This document shows, piece after piece, positions 16,352 through 25,004 of a stretch of 64,000 nucleotides of DNA. Made by a program: the position numbers and the translations under genes. Source of the stretch: Amycolatopsis thermophila (GTDB taxonomy: Bacteria; Actinomycetota; Actinomycetes; Mycobacteriales; Pseudonocardiaceae); the NCBI RefSeq assembly GCF_030814215.1, contig NZ_JAUSUT010000001.1:6820001-6884000 (forward strand), written 5' to 3'. Below the pieces are notes generated by a model. It worked only from the letters and a program-made list of their open reading frames with translations. It ran no database searches and was not told the DNA's origin. Positions within the stretch are counted from its first letter, which is position 1. Each line of letters starts with the position of its first letter.

Positions 16352-17491
16352 TCAGTGGAAGTTGTAGAGCCGCCGCACGTTGAGCTCCACGATCTTGTGG
16401 GTGTCCTCGTCGGGGATGTCCTTGAACTGCTCCTCGGCCAGCTTCCGGCTGTTGGGCCAGTTCGAGTCCGAGTGCGGGTAGTCCGACTCCCACGTGATCA
16501 GGTCGACACCGATCGAGTCGCGGTTCTCCAGGCCGAAGTCGTCCTCGATGAAGCACCCGTGGAAGTGCCTGCGGAACAGGTCCGACGGCAGCACGTCCTG
16601 GTTGATGTTCTGGTAGAAGCGGTGCTTCTTCCACGTCGCGTCAGCGCGCTCGAGGATGTACGGGATCCAGCCGATGCCGCCCTCCGACAGCCCGAACTTC
16701 AGCTTCGGGAACTTGTGCAGGGTCGGGCTGAACAGCAGGTCTGCCGTCGCCGACATCGAGTTGGTCCCGAACAGCGTGATCATCGTCGCCATCGGCATCT
16801 CAGGCGCGGTGTTCGGCGCCGAACCCGAGCTCCCGAAGTGGATGACCAGCGGCGTGTCGGCCTCCTGCGCGGCGGCGAAGAGGCGGTCCCAGTGATTGGT
16901 GTGGAACGACGGGAGCCCGCGCGGGACCGGGTTCTCGGTGAAGCAGATGGCCTTCGCACCCTTGGCGACCGTCCGCTGCAACTCGGCGACCGACTTCTCG
17001 ATGTCCCACAGCGGGAGAATGACCGCCGGGATGAAGCGGCGCGGGTCCGTGGCGCACCACTCGTCGAGCACGAAGTCGTTGTAGGCCTGGATGCATGCCT
17101 CGCGCAGACCGTCGTCACCGCGCCGCAGGAACATCGTCCCGGAGAAGCCGGGTAGCGACGGGAAGCACAGCTGGGCCCACACCCCGTCGAGGTCCATGTC
17201 CACCAGGCGTGCCTTCGGGTCGTAGCACCCGGGGATCATCTCGTCGAAGCGCACCGGGTCGACGCCCCAGTCCTCCGGCGCCTTGCCCGCCACGGCGTTC
17301 AGGCCCAGCGAGGGGTAGCGCTGGTTCGCGTAGTGCCACACCTGCTTGGGCTTACCCGAGATGCCGGGCTCCTCCACGATGCGGGGGCCCATCTCCTTGT
17401 ACTTCTCCGGCAGCCGGTCCTGCCAGACCCGGGGATGCTCGATGAGGTGGTCGTCCGTAGAGAGCATCTTCATGTGGGGCTGCAGCGGCAT
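16352..17491 (-). CDS. Amidohydrolase-2 family protein (TIM-barrel metal-dependent hydrolase/decarboxylase)
   Basis: 379 residues, full length. Metal-site landmarks are STDDH near 11-15, His218 in VIHFGSSG, Glu270 in GLSEGGIGW and Asp337 in WESDYPH. The amidohydrolase-2 group contains decarboxylases (ACMSD/LigW type) and C-C or ester hydrolases; which reaction applies cannot be told. AAGGAGGGCGG precedes ATG 17491. It has its own promoter region (with a GTACATGACGTCAAC element) and terminator, so it is probably monocistronic. A C-terminal scrap of a second amidohydrolase lies at 56336. Confidence 0.88.
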   Translation of the reverse strand: MPLQPHMKMLSTDDHLIEHPRVWQDRLPEKYKEMGPRIVEEPGISGKPKQVWHYANQRYPSLGLNAVAGKAPEDWGVDPVRFDEMIPGCYDPKARLVDMDLDGVWAQLCFPSLPGFSGTMFLRRGDDGLREACIQAYNDFVLDEWCATDPRRFIPAVILPLWDIEKSVAELQRTVAKGAKAICFTENPVPRGLPSFHTNHWDRLFAAAQEADTPLVIHFGSSGSAPNTAPEMPMATMITLFGTNSMSATADLLFSPTLHKFPKLKFGLSEGGIGWIPYILERADATWKKHRFYQNINQDVLPSDLFRRHFHGCFIEDDFGLENRDSIGVDLITWESDYPHSDSNWPNSRKLAEEQFKDIPDEDTHKIVELNVRRLYNFH

Positions 17492-17526
17492 ATCCCGCCC
17501 TCCTTGTAACGAGTCGTATTTTCATT

Positions 17527-17541
17527 GTACATGACGTCAAC
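17527..17541. promoter_or_regulatory. Candidate operator (TACA-N3-CGTCA type)
   Basis: GTACATGACGTCAAC lies 36 bp upstream of the amidohydrolase start and resembles elements at 28691 and 50362; it contains the palindrome TGACGTCA. Confidence 0.4.
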
Positions 17542-17562
17542 TAATGCTCAGCCGTACACCGC

Positions 17563-18051
17563 CTATGCGGGCCGCTGCTGAGCGAGCCATTCCTTGTGGC
17601 GCTGGAAATGCCGGTCGGTCACCGCGGTGAACACCGACTCGGCCGTCGCGAGCAGCGCGTCGCTCGAGGCCAGCCGCATCTCGCCGTCGATGAACATGTC
17701 CCGGTCGAGGGTGCGCACGCGCCACGCCCGCAGCACGATGGGCTGCTCGATGGGGATGGGCCTGCGGTAGTGCACCGTGAGCGATTTGGTGACCGCAACC
17801 GGTACCCCGGCGGGGCCGGTCGTCGCGGTGCCCAGCAGCTCGTCGAACACGACCGCGGCGTACCCGCCGTGGATCACACCCGGGCCGCCTTCGACGTCCT
17901 TGCCGAAGGTGATCCGGCCGCTCACCGAGCCGTCCTCCTCCAGCCAGCGCACCAGCCCGACGCGGCAGGCGCCCTGCGGCTTGCACCCCGAGCAGTACTG
18001 CCACTCCCGAGGCGCGGTCAGCTCCCCGGCATCCTCGACACCACTGTTCAT
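17563..18051 (-). CDS. PaaI-like hotdog thioesterase
   Basis: 162 residues. The hotdog motif VIHGGYAAVVFDE (about 60-71) gives His61 and Asp70, as in PaaI/YbgC-like acyl-CoA thioesterases. An N-terminal extension carries CSGCKPQGAC (Cys20, 23, 29), a possible metal or redox site not usual for the core family. I chose ATG 18051 because GGAGG lies 8 nt upstream; GTG codons at 18069 and 18066 are alternatives. It is the last gene of the eight-gene operon beginning at 24891 and may release CoA from dead-end esters. Confidence 0.85.
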   Translation of the reverse strand: MNSGVEDAGELTAPREWQYCSGCKPQGACRVGLVRWLEEDGSVSGRITFGKDVEGGPGVIHGGYAAVVFDELLGTATTGPAGVPVAVTKSLTVHYRRPIPIEQPIVLRAWRVRTLDRDMFIDGEMRLASSDALLATAESVFTAVTDRHFQRHKEWLAQQRPA

Positions 18052-18070
18052 ACCCCGGCCCTCCACCACG

Positions 18071-18847
18071 CTACGAGTTCGTCCACATCGGGTCGCGACG
18101 CTCGGAGAAGGCCCGCAAACCCTCCGCCGCGTCGTTCGAGTCGCGCACCTCGCGCGCGATCTCGTAGTTGAGCCGCCACGCGTCCTTCAGCGGCAGGTCG
18201 GCGGTCTCCTTGACGACCCGCTTCGAGCCGGCGACCGCGAGCGGTGCCTGGCGGGCGATCTTCGCGGCCATCCCGATCGCCTCGGTGAGCACCTCGTCCG
18301 CCGGGACGACCGCGTTCACCAGGCCCAGTTCGTACGCCCGCCGGGCGACGACCGGCTCTGCGGTCATCGCCATCTCGAGCGCCAGCGGAGTGGGGATCAG
18401 CCGGGCCAGCCGGAGCAGCCCGCCGCCGCCGGCCAGCCTGCCGAGGCGGACCTCCGGCAGCCCGAACATCGCGTGCTCGGCGGCGACGACGAGATCGCAC
18501 GCGAGCACGACCTCGAACCCGCCGCCCAGCGCGGCGCCGTTCACCGCGGCGATCAGTGGCTTCGGGAAGTCGCGCCGGGTGATCCCGGCGAAGCCGCCGG
18601 AGATCTTCAAATGCCCGTCGGAGCCTTCGCTCGCAGCGGCCCGCACGTCCATCCCGGCGCAGAAGGACTTGTCGCCTGCACCGGTCAGCACGACCGCGCG
18701 GACCGACGGATCCTTCTCCAGCTCGTCGAAGTGGTCGTTGAGCGTCCGTGCCGTCTCGACGTCAACGGCGTTGCGGACCTCGGGCCGGTTGATCGTCAGC
18801 ACCGTGACGTGGTCACGCTCGACACGGAGAACCTTGTCTGTGCCCAT
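18071..18847 (-). CDS. Enoyl-CoA hydratase (crotonase)
   Basis: 258 residues, typical length. CAGMD (63-67) and LGGGFE (107-112) build the oxyanion hole; Glu112 and Glu132 (LPEVRLG) are the two catalytic glutamates, so hydratase chemistry is likely. The C-terminal helix with AFSERRDPMW is standard. It is 8 bp from the ALDH stop and 19 bp ahead of the thioesterase in the beta-oxidation operon. Confidence 0.92.
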   Translation of the reverse strand: MGTDKVLRVERDHVTVLTINRPEVRNAVDVETARTLNDHFDELEKDPSVRAVVLTGAGDKSFCAGMDVRAAASEGSDGHLKISGGFAGITRRDFPKPLIAAVNGAALGGGFEVVLACDLVVAAEHAMFGLPEVRLGRLAGGGGLLRLARLIPTPLALEMAMTAEPVVARRAYELGLVNAVVPADEVLTEAIGMAAKIARQAPLAVAGSKRVVKETADLPLKDAWRLNYEIAREVRDSNDAAEGLRAFSERRDPMWTNS

Positions 18848-18855
18848 CTACGACC

Positions 18856-20298
18856 TCAGTTCCACGACAGGAGCTTGAGCTCGCAGAACTCGTCGATGCC
18901 CCACGGGCCACCCTCCCGGCCGAGCCCGCTTTCCTTGTACCCGCCGATCGGCGCGGCCTGGTTGAAGACGCCGGTGTTCACGCCGACGTTGCCGGCCCGG
19001 ATCCGCCGGGCGACCGCCATCGCACGGGCGCGCTTGCGCCCGTACACCACGCCGGCGAGGCCGAAGCGGGAGTCGTTGGCGATCGCGACCGCGTCGTCGT
19101 CGTCCTTGGCCTTGATGATCGTGACGACCGGGCCGAAGACCTCCTCCTGCGCGAGGTGGGCCTTGTTGTCGGCAAGCACGACGGTCGGCTGGAAGTAGTA
19201 GCCGCGGCCGAACCCTGGGTGGCGCGCTCCGCCGACGACGACCTTCGCGCCGTCGTCATCCGCCGTCGCCAGGTGCGCCTCGACCCGTTCGCGCTGTGCG
19301 GCGCTGATCAGCGGGCCCACCTGGGTCTTGGGGTCCGCGGGGTCGCCGACGACGGTCGCCTCGACCGCGGCCGAGACCTTTTCGACCACTTCGTCGTAAC
19401 GCGACTCGGCGACGATGATGCGGGTGGTCGCGCCGCAGGACTGGCCAGCATTGACCACGAAGCCGCCCACGAGAGCGGGCACGATGCCGTCGATGTTCGC
19501 GTCGTCGAGAACGATGGCGGGCGACTTGCCGCCCAGCTCCAGCACGACACGCTTGAAGCTCGCCGCACCGGCCTGCAGCACCGAGCGGCCGACCGGCACC
19601 GAGCCGGTGAACGACACGGCGTCCACGCCGCGGTGGGCGACGAGGCCGGCACCGATGTGCGGCCCGTCGCCGACGACGAGGTTGAGCACCCCCGGCGGAA
19701 GCTCGGCCTCTTCCGCGGCCCGAGCCAGTTCGTACGAGATGAGCGGCGCGATCTCGTTCGGCTTGTAGACGACTGTGCAGCCCGCGGCGAGCGCGGCGCC
19801 GAGCTTCCACGTCGCGATGAGGAACGGGAAGTTGTAGGCGCACAAGGACGCCACGACACCGACGGGCTCGCGGACGACCACGCCGGGAACGTTCGTGACG
19901 GGCACCGGGGGCACCGGCTCGTCGTCGCGGCGGCCGGCCATCTCCGCCAGGTAGCGCCAGTGGTCCAGTGGGCGCGCGACCTGCAGGCCGCGGGTCAGCG
20001 ACACCGGCGTGCCGACGTCGGCGACCAGCCGCTTCGCGATCTCGTCCCGCCTGCGCTCGAGCGCGCCGGCGAGCCGGAACAGCGCGGCGCTGCGCTCGCG
20101 GGGCGCCATGCGTGGCCACGGGCCCTCGTCGAAAGCCCTGCGAGCGGCGGAAACCGCAGCATCCATATCGGACTCACTCGCACCGCCGACAGTACCGATC
20201 CGCTCCTCGGTCGCCGGATTCTCGACCGTGATGGCGCCGCCCGTCGCGGGTGCCCACCGGCCGTCGACGAACAGCTCGGGTTCTTCGTACACGCTCAT
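18856..20298 (-). CDS. Aldehyde dehydrogenase
   Basis: 480 residues, full length. Asn156 (YNFPF), Glu254 (LELGGKSP) and Cys288 (AGQSCGATT) form the catalytic set, and VSFTGSVPVGR lines the cofactor site. It oxidises an aldehyde to an acid with NAD(P). ATG 20298 overlaps the stop of the upstream SDR (ATGA), and GAAGGAAAGCAGGG provides the ribosome site. Placed among acyl-CoA enzymes, it may act on an aldehyde released by retro-aldol or side-chain cleavage; this is inference. Confidence 0.92.
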   Translation of the reverse strand: MSVYEEPELFVDGRWAPATGGAITVENPATEERIGTVGGASESDMDAAVSAARRAFDEGPWPRMAPRERSAALFRLAGALERRRDEIAKRLVADVGTPVSLTRGLQVARPLDHWRYLAEMAGRRDDEPVPPVPVTNVPGVVVREPVGVVASLCAYNFPFLIATWKLGAALAAGCTVVYKPNEIAPLISYELARAAEEAELPPGVLNLVVGDGPHIGAGLVAHRGVDAVSFTGSVPVGRSVLQAGAASFKRVVLELGGKSPAIVLDDANIDGIVPALVGGFVVNAGQSCGATTRIIVAESRYDEVVEKVSAAVEATVVGDPADPKTQVGPLISAAQRERVEAHLATADDDGAKVVVGGARHPGFGRGYYFQPTVVLADNKAHLAQEEVFGPVVTIIKAKDDDDAVAIANDSRFGLAGVVYGRKRARAMAVARRIRAGNVGVNTGVFNQAAPIGGYKESGLGREGGPWGIDEFCELKLLSWN

Positions 20299-21089
20299 CC
20301 CTGCTTTCCTTCGGATGCGGCTGATTGGCGCACCTTGCGCGGTCGTGGCCTGGGAACGGCGAGCGGGCCGCCGCCGTCGACGGCGATGACCTGTCCGTTG
20401 ACCATGGCGGCCTCCTCCCGGGCGAGGAACGCCACGACCGAGGCGACCTCTCCCGGTTCGACCGTGCGGGGGTTGGACTGCGCCGAGAGGGTGTTCTCCA
20501 GGTGCTCCCCCATCCCGGACGTCATGTCGGTGAGGACGATCCCCGGGGACACGACGTTGACGGTGACGCCGTCGGGCGCGACCTCCTGGGCGAGCACCCG
20601 GGACAGCTGGTTGACCCCGGCCTTGGTCACGCCGTAGAGGGCCGAGCCCGGCAGCGGGATCGACCCCGCGGGTGAGCTGATGCTGATGACGCGGCCCCAG
20701 CCAGTGGACGCCATGCCGGGCAGCACCCGCTTGGTCATCGCGAAGACGCCGGTGAGGTTCGTCGCGATGCTGGCGTCCCAGTCCTCGTCGGTGAAGCGGT
20801 GGCTCGCGCCCACCGCGCGGACGCCCGCGTTGTTCACGAGCACCTGTGGGGTCCCCAGCTCGGACTCCACGGCGGACACGCACTCGTCGACCGAGGCCGC
20901 GTCGCCGACGTCGCAGCGGATGGCGACCGCCCGCCCGCCTCCGCGGCGCAGTTCGTCGACCAGCTTGTCGGCGCGGCCCGGGTTCGAGGCGAACGTGACG
21001 GCCACCGCCAGCCCGTCCGCGGCCAGCGCGCGTGTGATCGCGCTCCCGATGCCGCCGGCCCCGCCGGTCACCAGTGCGACGCGGGTCAT
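20295..21089 (-). CDS. FabG-like SDR (twin A)
   Basis: 264 residues. TGGAGGIG, NNAG, SISSPAG and YGVTK are all present, as in 3-oxoacyl-ACP/CoA reductases. The end IAVDGGGPLAVPRPRPRK extends about 20 basic residues beyond the usual stop. The neighbouring upstream gene (21086-21883) has the same architecture, including VDGGGP and a basic tail, so these are tandem paralogues coupled by ATGA. They may form a hetero-oligomer or handle successive hydroxyl groups. Confidence 0.9.
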   Translation of the reverse strand: MTRVALVTGGAGGIGSAITRALAADGLAVAVTFASNPGRADKLVDELRRGGGRAVAIRCDVGDAASVDECVSAVESELGTPQVLVNNAGVRAVGASHRFTDEDWDASIATNLTGVFAMTKRVLPGMASTGWGRVISISSPAGSIPLPGSALYGVTKAGVNQLSRVLAQEVAPDGVTVNVVSPGIVLTDMTSGMGEHLENTLSAQSNPRTVEPGEVASVVAFLAREEAAMVNGQVIAVDGGGPLAVPRPRPRKVRQSAASEGKQG

Positions 21090-21883
21090 GGCGCGCTCCT
21101 TTCGCCCGTGCGGTCCTGTTTCTTCGGCACCCGAGGCAGGAACGTCGGGCCGCCGCCGTCGACCGCAAGGATGTGCCCGTTGATCGCGGCCGCCTCGTCA
21201 CTGACGAGAAACGCGAGCGCGGCTGCGATCTCGCCGGGCTCGATCGGGCGTTTCAGCGACTGCGCCTGCACGTTCAGGTCGAGGATCGCGTCGCCGTGCC
21301 TGGTCAGCATGTCGCTGGCCACGACACCGGGAGACAGGGCATTGGAGGTCACGCCCTTGTTGGCGACCTCCAGCGCGACGACGCGGGTGAACATGTTCAG
21401 CCCGGCCTTGCTCGCGCCGTAGGGGCCCGCCGCCAGGAACGGCGTCTGGCCGGCGGCGGAGCTGATGTTGACCACGCGGCCCCAGCCGGCCTCGAACATC
21501 GCGGGCAGGCACTCGCGGACCAGGAACGCCGGACCGGTGAGGTTGACCTGGATCAGCCGCTCCCACTCGTCCGCCGTGTGCCGCACGACGGTCTTGCCGA
21601 CGTTCACGCCCGCGTTGTTGACGACCACGGAAACCTGGCCGAGCCGCTCGCGGACCTCGGCAAGGCCGCTGCGGATCGTGTCGCGGCCGGACAGGTCGAA
21701 CGCCACCGGGATCGCGGTGCCCCCGTCGGCGGTGATCTTCTCCGCCAGTGCCGTCGCCCGCTCCTCGCCCGAGGAGTACCCGATGGCCACGGGGTGACCG
21801 GCGGCGGCCAGTGCCTGCGACAGCGCGCTACCGATCCAGCCCGCTCCCCCGGTCACGAGTGCCGGACGGTTCTGCGCGCTCAC
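21086..21883 (-). CDS. FabG-like SDR (twin B)
   Basis: 265 residues from GTG 21883, chosen because it forms a GTGA overlap with the acyl-CoA dehydrogenase stop and has GGGAGG about 5 nt upstream. TGGAGWIG, NNAG, NISSAAG and YGASK are present. The C-terminal VDGGGPTFLPRVPKKQ tail parallels twin A. VAIGYSSGEE after beta-2 favours NADP(H). Likely a 3-hydroxyacyl-CoA dehydrogenase or ketoreductase of the operon. Confidence 0.9.
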   Translation of the reverse strand: MSAQNRPALVTGGAGWIGSALSQALAAAGHPVAIGYSSGEERATALAEKITADGGTAIPVAFDLSGRDTIRSGLAEVRERLGQVSVVVNNAGVNVGKTVVRHTADEWERLIQVNLTGPAFLVRECLPAMFEAGWGRVVNISSAAGQTPFLAAGPYGASKAGLNMFTRVVALEVANKGVTSNALSPGVVASDMLTRHGDAILDLNVQAQSLKRPIEPGEIAAALAFLVSDEAAAINGHILAVDGGGPTFLPRVPKKQDRTGERSAP

Positions 21884-22881
21884 GCGGTCCTCCCTTCCGC
21901 CAGCAGCGACTGGCCGATCCCGAGCGCGACCTGCGGGGCGGAACCGAACGCGGAGCTCAGCGCGTGCGCGCGCTTGAGGTAGAGGTGCACGTCGGCTTCC
22001 CACGTGTAGCCGAGCGCGCCGAACACCTGGACCGCCGTGCGCGAGTTCGCGAGGAACCGTTTCGTGGCGACGAGCCAGGCCATGTGGATCTCCTGCGCGG
22101 AGGACTCGACCCCGTTTTCGGCCGCATGCAAAGCGGCCCACAGCGCGGAGGACTCCGCGGCGTGCGCCGCGACCGACATGTCCGCGCACAGGTGCTTGAC
22201 CGCTTGGAAACTGCCGAGGGGCCTGCCGAACTGCGTGCGCGACTTGGCGTGCTCGACGGCGAGCCCGGTGACGGCGTCCGCTCCCCCGGCGGCGGCCGCC
22301 GCGGTCAGGGCCGCGCCCTCCAGGCGCAGTGCACGGGCCAGCTCCGGGCCGCCCACCCTGTCCGTGGCGCCGAGGCCGGTGATCTCGTACAGCGTGCGGG
22401 TCGGGTCGAAACTCTTGCGCGGCTTGACTTCCAGCTGCGCGGCGGGCGCGGCCACAACCTCGTCGCCGGCCACGACGAGAACCACGTCGGCCACGTCGAG
22501 GTCTTCGACCAGCAGTGGGCGTCCTTCGACGCGCACAGCACCGGCGACGACGAGCGTCCCGTCCGCGGCGCCCGCGTACTCGTCCCCCCGCAAGTGGGTG
22601 GCAGCCAGGTGGGTCCACAGCAGCGGGCCCGTGACCAGCGCACGCCCGATCTCGAGGAACAGCAGACTCGCGTGCACCATCGACAGGCCCGCACCACCGG
22701 CTTCCTCGGGCACTCGCAGGGAGAACCAGCCCTGGTCCGCGGCCTGCTTCCAGAAGGCCTTCGACGGCCGCTGGCCGTCGTCGGCGAACCTGCGCAGCGT
22801 GCCACGGTCGAAGCGATCCTCGCAGAACTCGCGGACGGACTCGGCGAGCTGCCGCTCGAGGTCGTCGTATTCCAGGTTCAC
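21880..22881 (-). CDS. Acyl-CoA dehydrogenase, short FadE29-like subunit
   Basis: 333 residues, shorter than homotetrameric enzymes (about 380-400), as seen in subunits of the alpha2-beta2 dehydrogenases of steroid side-chain catabolism. SRTQFGRPLGSFQAVKH is the conserved FAD region, and GALGYTWEAD puts Glu295 where the MCAD catalytic base lies. Its ATG 22881 overlaps the stop of the partner gene (22878), so equal expression is expected. By analogy with the FadE28-FadE29 pair, this subunit would supply the base; this assignment is inference. Confidence 0.88.
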   Translation of the reverse strand: MNLEYDDLERQLAESVREFCEDRFDRGTLRRFADDGQRPSKAFWKQAADQGWFSLRVPEEAGGAGLSMVHASLLFLEIGRALVTGPLLWTHLAATHLRGDEYAGAADGTLVVAGAVRVEGRPLLVEDLDVADVVLVVAGDEVVAAPAAQLEVKPRKSFDPTRTLYEITGLGATDRVGGPELARALRLEGAALTAAAAAGGADAVTGLAVEHAKSRTQFGRPLGSFQAVKHLCADMSVAAHAAESSALWAALHAAENGVESSAQEIHMAWLVATKRFLANSRTAVQVFGALGYTWEADVHLYLKRAHALSSAFGSAPQVALGIGQSLLAEGRTA

Positions 22882-24041
22882 CGCTTGCCTCCCTCACGGG
22901 GCAGCCCGAGCACGCGCTCCCCGACGATGTTGCGCTGGATCTGCGAGGCACCGGCCGCGATCGACGACGACAACGTGCGCAGATACCGGGCAGTCCACTC
23001 GCCGGGGACCTCGTCGTAGGCGGTGATCTCGGGGCCGAGCACGTCCGTGACGAGGCGCCCGATCCGCTGGTCCAGCTCGGCGAAGAACAGCTTCAGCCGC
23101 GAGCCCTCGGACCCGGGGTCGGCGCCGGCCGCCAGTTTGGACAGCTCGCGGTAGACCATCGACCGCAGCGACGAGACCTCCGCGGCACATTCGCCCAGCT
23201 CCTGCCACGCGGACACGCCGGCGCCGCAGCGATCCAGCAGTCGCGCGACCAACTGCACCCGTTGCCGCAGGCGCAGCTCCCGGTCGGCGAACGCGGTGGA
23301 GCGCTCGAAGCCCAGGGTGGTCATCGCGACCTTCCAGCCCTCGCCGACCTCGCCGAGCACGTTGGCGAGCGGGATCCGCACGTCGTCGAAGAAGACTTCG
23401 TTGAACTCCGGGCACTCGTCGATCTGCACGATGTTGCGGATCGTGATGCCCGGGGTGTCCATGTCGACGACGACGTAGGTCAGGCCGCGGTGACGGTCCT
23501 CCTGCGCGCCGGTACGGACGATCAGCTCGCCGACGTCGGCCACGTGGGCGTTGCTGTTCCAGATCTTCGAGCCGTTGACCACCAGGTGGTCACCCTCGAC
23601 GCGGGCCCGGCAGCGGATGCCCGCGAGGTCGGACCCCGCCTCGGGTTCGCTGAAGCCCTGGCACCACATCTGGTCGCCGCGCAGAATCGCGGGCAGCCAC
23701 CGGCTCCGCTGCTCGGGCGTGCCGACCCGCATGATCGTCGGCCCCGCGTGGTAGAGCCCCACGAAGTTGAGACCCGGCTGCGGCGCGTCGAGCTCGGCGG
23801 TCACCTCGTGGTAGACCAGCTGCTCGATCAGCGTCGCGCCGAGCCCGCCGAACTCCTTCGGCCAGGAGACGCCCGCCCAGCCGGCCTTGTACATGGCCTG
23901 CTGCCAGCGCCGATCGAACTCGCGGCGCGCCGGTGAGTCGTTGAAGTCCGGTCGGTCGGCGAAGTCGGGCAGGACGTCGCCGAGCCAGGCCCGCAGCCGG
24001 TGCTCGAAGTCCCTTTCCCTGTCGCTCGGTCGCAGTTCCAC
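22878..24041 (-). CDS. Acyl-CoA dehydrogenase, FadE28-like partner subunit
   Basis: 387 residues. WCQGFSEPEAGSDLAG and NSNAHVADVG are the FAD/substrate signatures of the middle domain; the C-terminus ends QIQRNIVGERVLGLPRE and lacks a glutamate in the MCAD-type base position. Paired by ATGA with the shorter dehydrogenase, it fits the heteromeric FadE28/FadE29 arrangement, in which one functional active site forms per heterodimer. Such complexes dehydrogenate bulky, ring-bearing acyl-CoAs. The gene is 1 bp from the DECR-like SDR. Confidence 0.88.
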   Translation of the reverse strand: MELRPSDRERDFEHRLRAWLGDVLPDFADRPDFNDSPARREFDRRWQQAMYKAGWAGVSWPKEFGGLGATLIEQLVYHEVTAELDAPQPGLNFVGLYHAGPTIMRVGTPEQRSRWLPAILRGDQMWCQGFSEPEAGSDLAGIRCRARVEGDHLVVNGSKIWNSNAHVADVGELIVRTGAQEDRHRGLTYVVVDMDTPGITIRNIVQIDECPEFNEVFFDDVRIPLANVLGEVGEGWKVAMTTLGFERSTAFADRELRLRQRVQLVARLLDRCGAGVSAWQELGECAAEVSSLRSMVYRELSKLAAGADPGSEGSRLKLFFAELDQRIGRLVTDVLGPEITAYDEVPGEWTARYLRTLSSSIAAGASQIQRNIVGERVLGLPREGGKR

Positions 24042-24042
24042 G

Positions 24043-24891
24043 TCAGCGCTTCTCCCGCGTGGGCATCCCGCGCTCCGCGATCTGCTGCGGCACCGTCTTG
24101 TATTCCGGTGTGAGGTGCCCGCGCCGCAGCCAGTTCGCGCCGTCCATCACGAGCGTGTGCCCGCTGACGTACGCGCCGTCCGGTCCGCACAGGAACACCG
24201 CGGCGCGGCCCAGCTCCCACACCTCGCCGGCGCGGCCCAGCGGCACGACTTTCGCCGCCCGCGCGTACGCGTCCTCGATGGACTCCTCGGGGTGCATCTG
24301 CGCCTGCACGGTCGGGTTCGGGAAGATACCCGGCGCCAGCCCGTTGACCCGGATGCCGTGCGCGCCCCACTCGACCGCGAGGGTCTGGGTGAGGTTCGCG
24401 ACCGCCGCCTTCGAGGCCGCCGAGGCCGCGAGGCCCGGGCAGCCGCTGTAGATGTGGGTCGAGACCACGTTCAGGATCGCGCCCGGATGCTTGGCCTCGA
24501 TCCAGTGCCGCCCGGCGGCCCACGAGCACAGGAATGTGCCGTTGACCACGATGTCCACGATCGTCCGCCACCCGTTCGGCGTGTACTCCTCGGCCGGCAG
24601 CACGAAGTTGCCCGCGGCGTTGTTGACCAGGATGTCGAGCCGCCCGTGATCCCGGACTGTCGCGTCGACCATCGCTTGCACCGCGTCCGCATCACGGATG
24701 TCGACCTGGTGCGCCGAAGCGGAGCCGCCCGCCTGCTCGATCGCGGCCACCCCGTCCTTCAGATGTTCCAGGCCTCGTGAGGCGACGACGACGTGCGCCC
24801 CTTCCTTGGCCAGTTCGACCGCGATACCGCGGCCCAGTCCCGTGCCGCCGCCGGTCACGATCGCGACCTGGCCCTTCAACGCGTCAGCCAC
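24043..24891 (-). CDS. 2,4-dienoyl-CoA reductase-like SDR
   Basis: 282 residues. TGGGTGLG (13-20) is the nucleotide loop and NNAAGNF (90-96) is the DECR hallmark. The position of the classical catalytic Tyr is Ser157 (ASAASK, Lys161), as in dienoyl-CoA reductases, which use a different tyrosine. It would reduce 2,4-dienoyl-CoA with NADPH, helping degradation of unsaturated chains. It is the first gene of the eight-gene operon; the promoter region 24892-25004 is shared with the divergent crotonase. Confidence 0.85.
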   Translation of the reverse strand: MADALKGQVAIVTGGGTGLGRGIAVELAKEGAHVVVASRGLEHLKDGVAAIEQAGGSASAHQVDIRDADAVQAMVDATVRDHGRLDILVNNAAGNFVLPAEEYTPNGWRTIVDIVVNGTFLCSWAAGRHWIEAKHPGAILNVVSTHIYSGCPGLAASAASKAAVANLTQTLAVEWGAHGIRVNGLAPGIFPNPTVQAQMHPEESIEDAYARAAKVVPLGRAGEVWELGRAAVFLCGPDGAYVSGHTLVMDGANWLRRGHLTPEYKTVPQQIAERGMPTREKR

Positions 24892-24916
24892 TCAAGCTCC
24901 CACCACCGCTGGACGA

Positions 24917-24933
24917 TTACTCAATCACCGTAC
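24917..24933 (-). promoter_or_regulatory. Candidate operator (TACGGTGATTGA)
   Basis: On the minus strand GTACGGTGATTGAGTAA lies 26 bp upstream of the DECR-like gene; it matches 14 of 17 bases of the element at 44640-44656 and resembles that at 51703. Confidence 0.5.
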
Positions 24934-25004
24934 TCCATAGTCATCGACTCAACAATGCGTCTAGTATTTTCGACGAGACCCGGCTGGTGACGAGGAGAGT
25001 GCGC

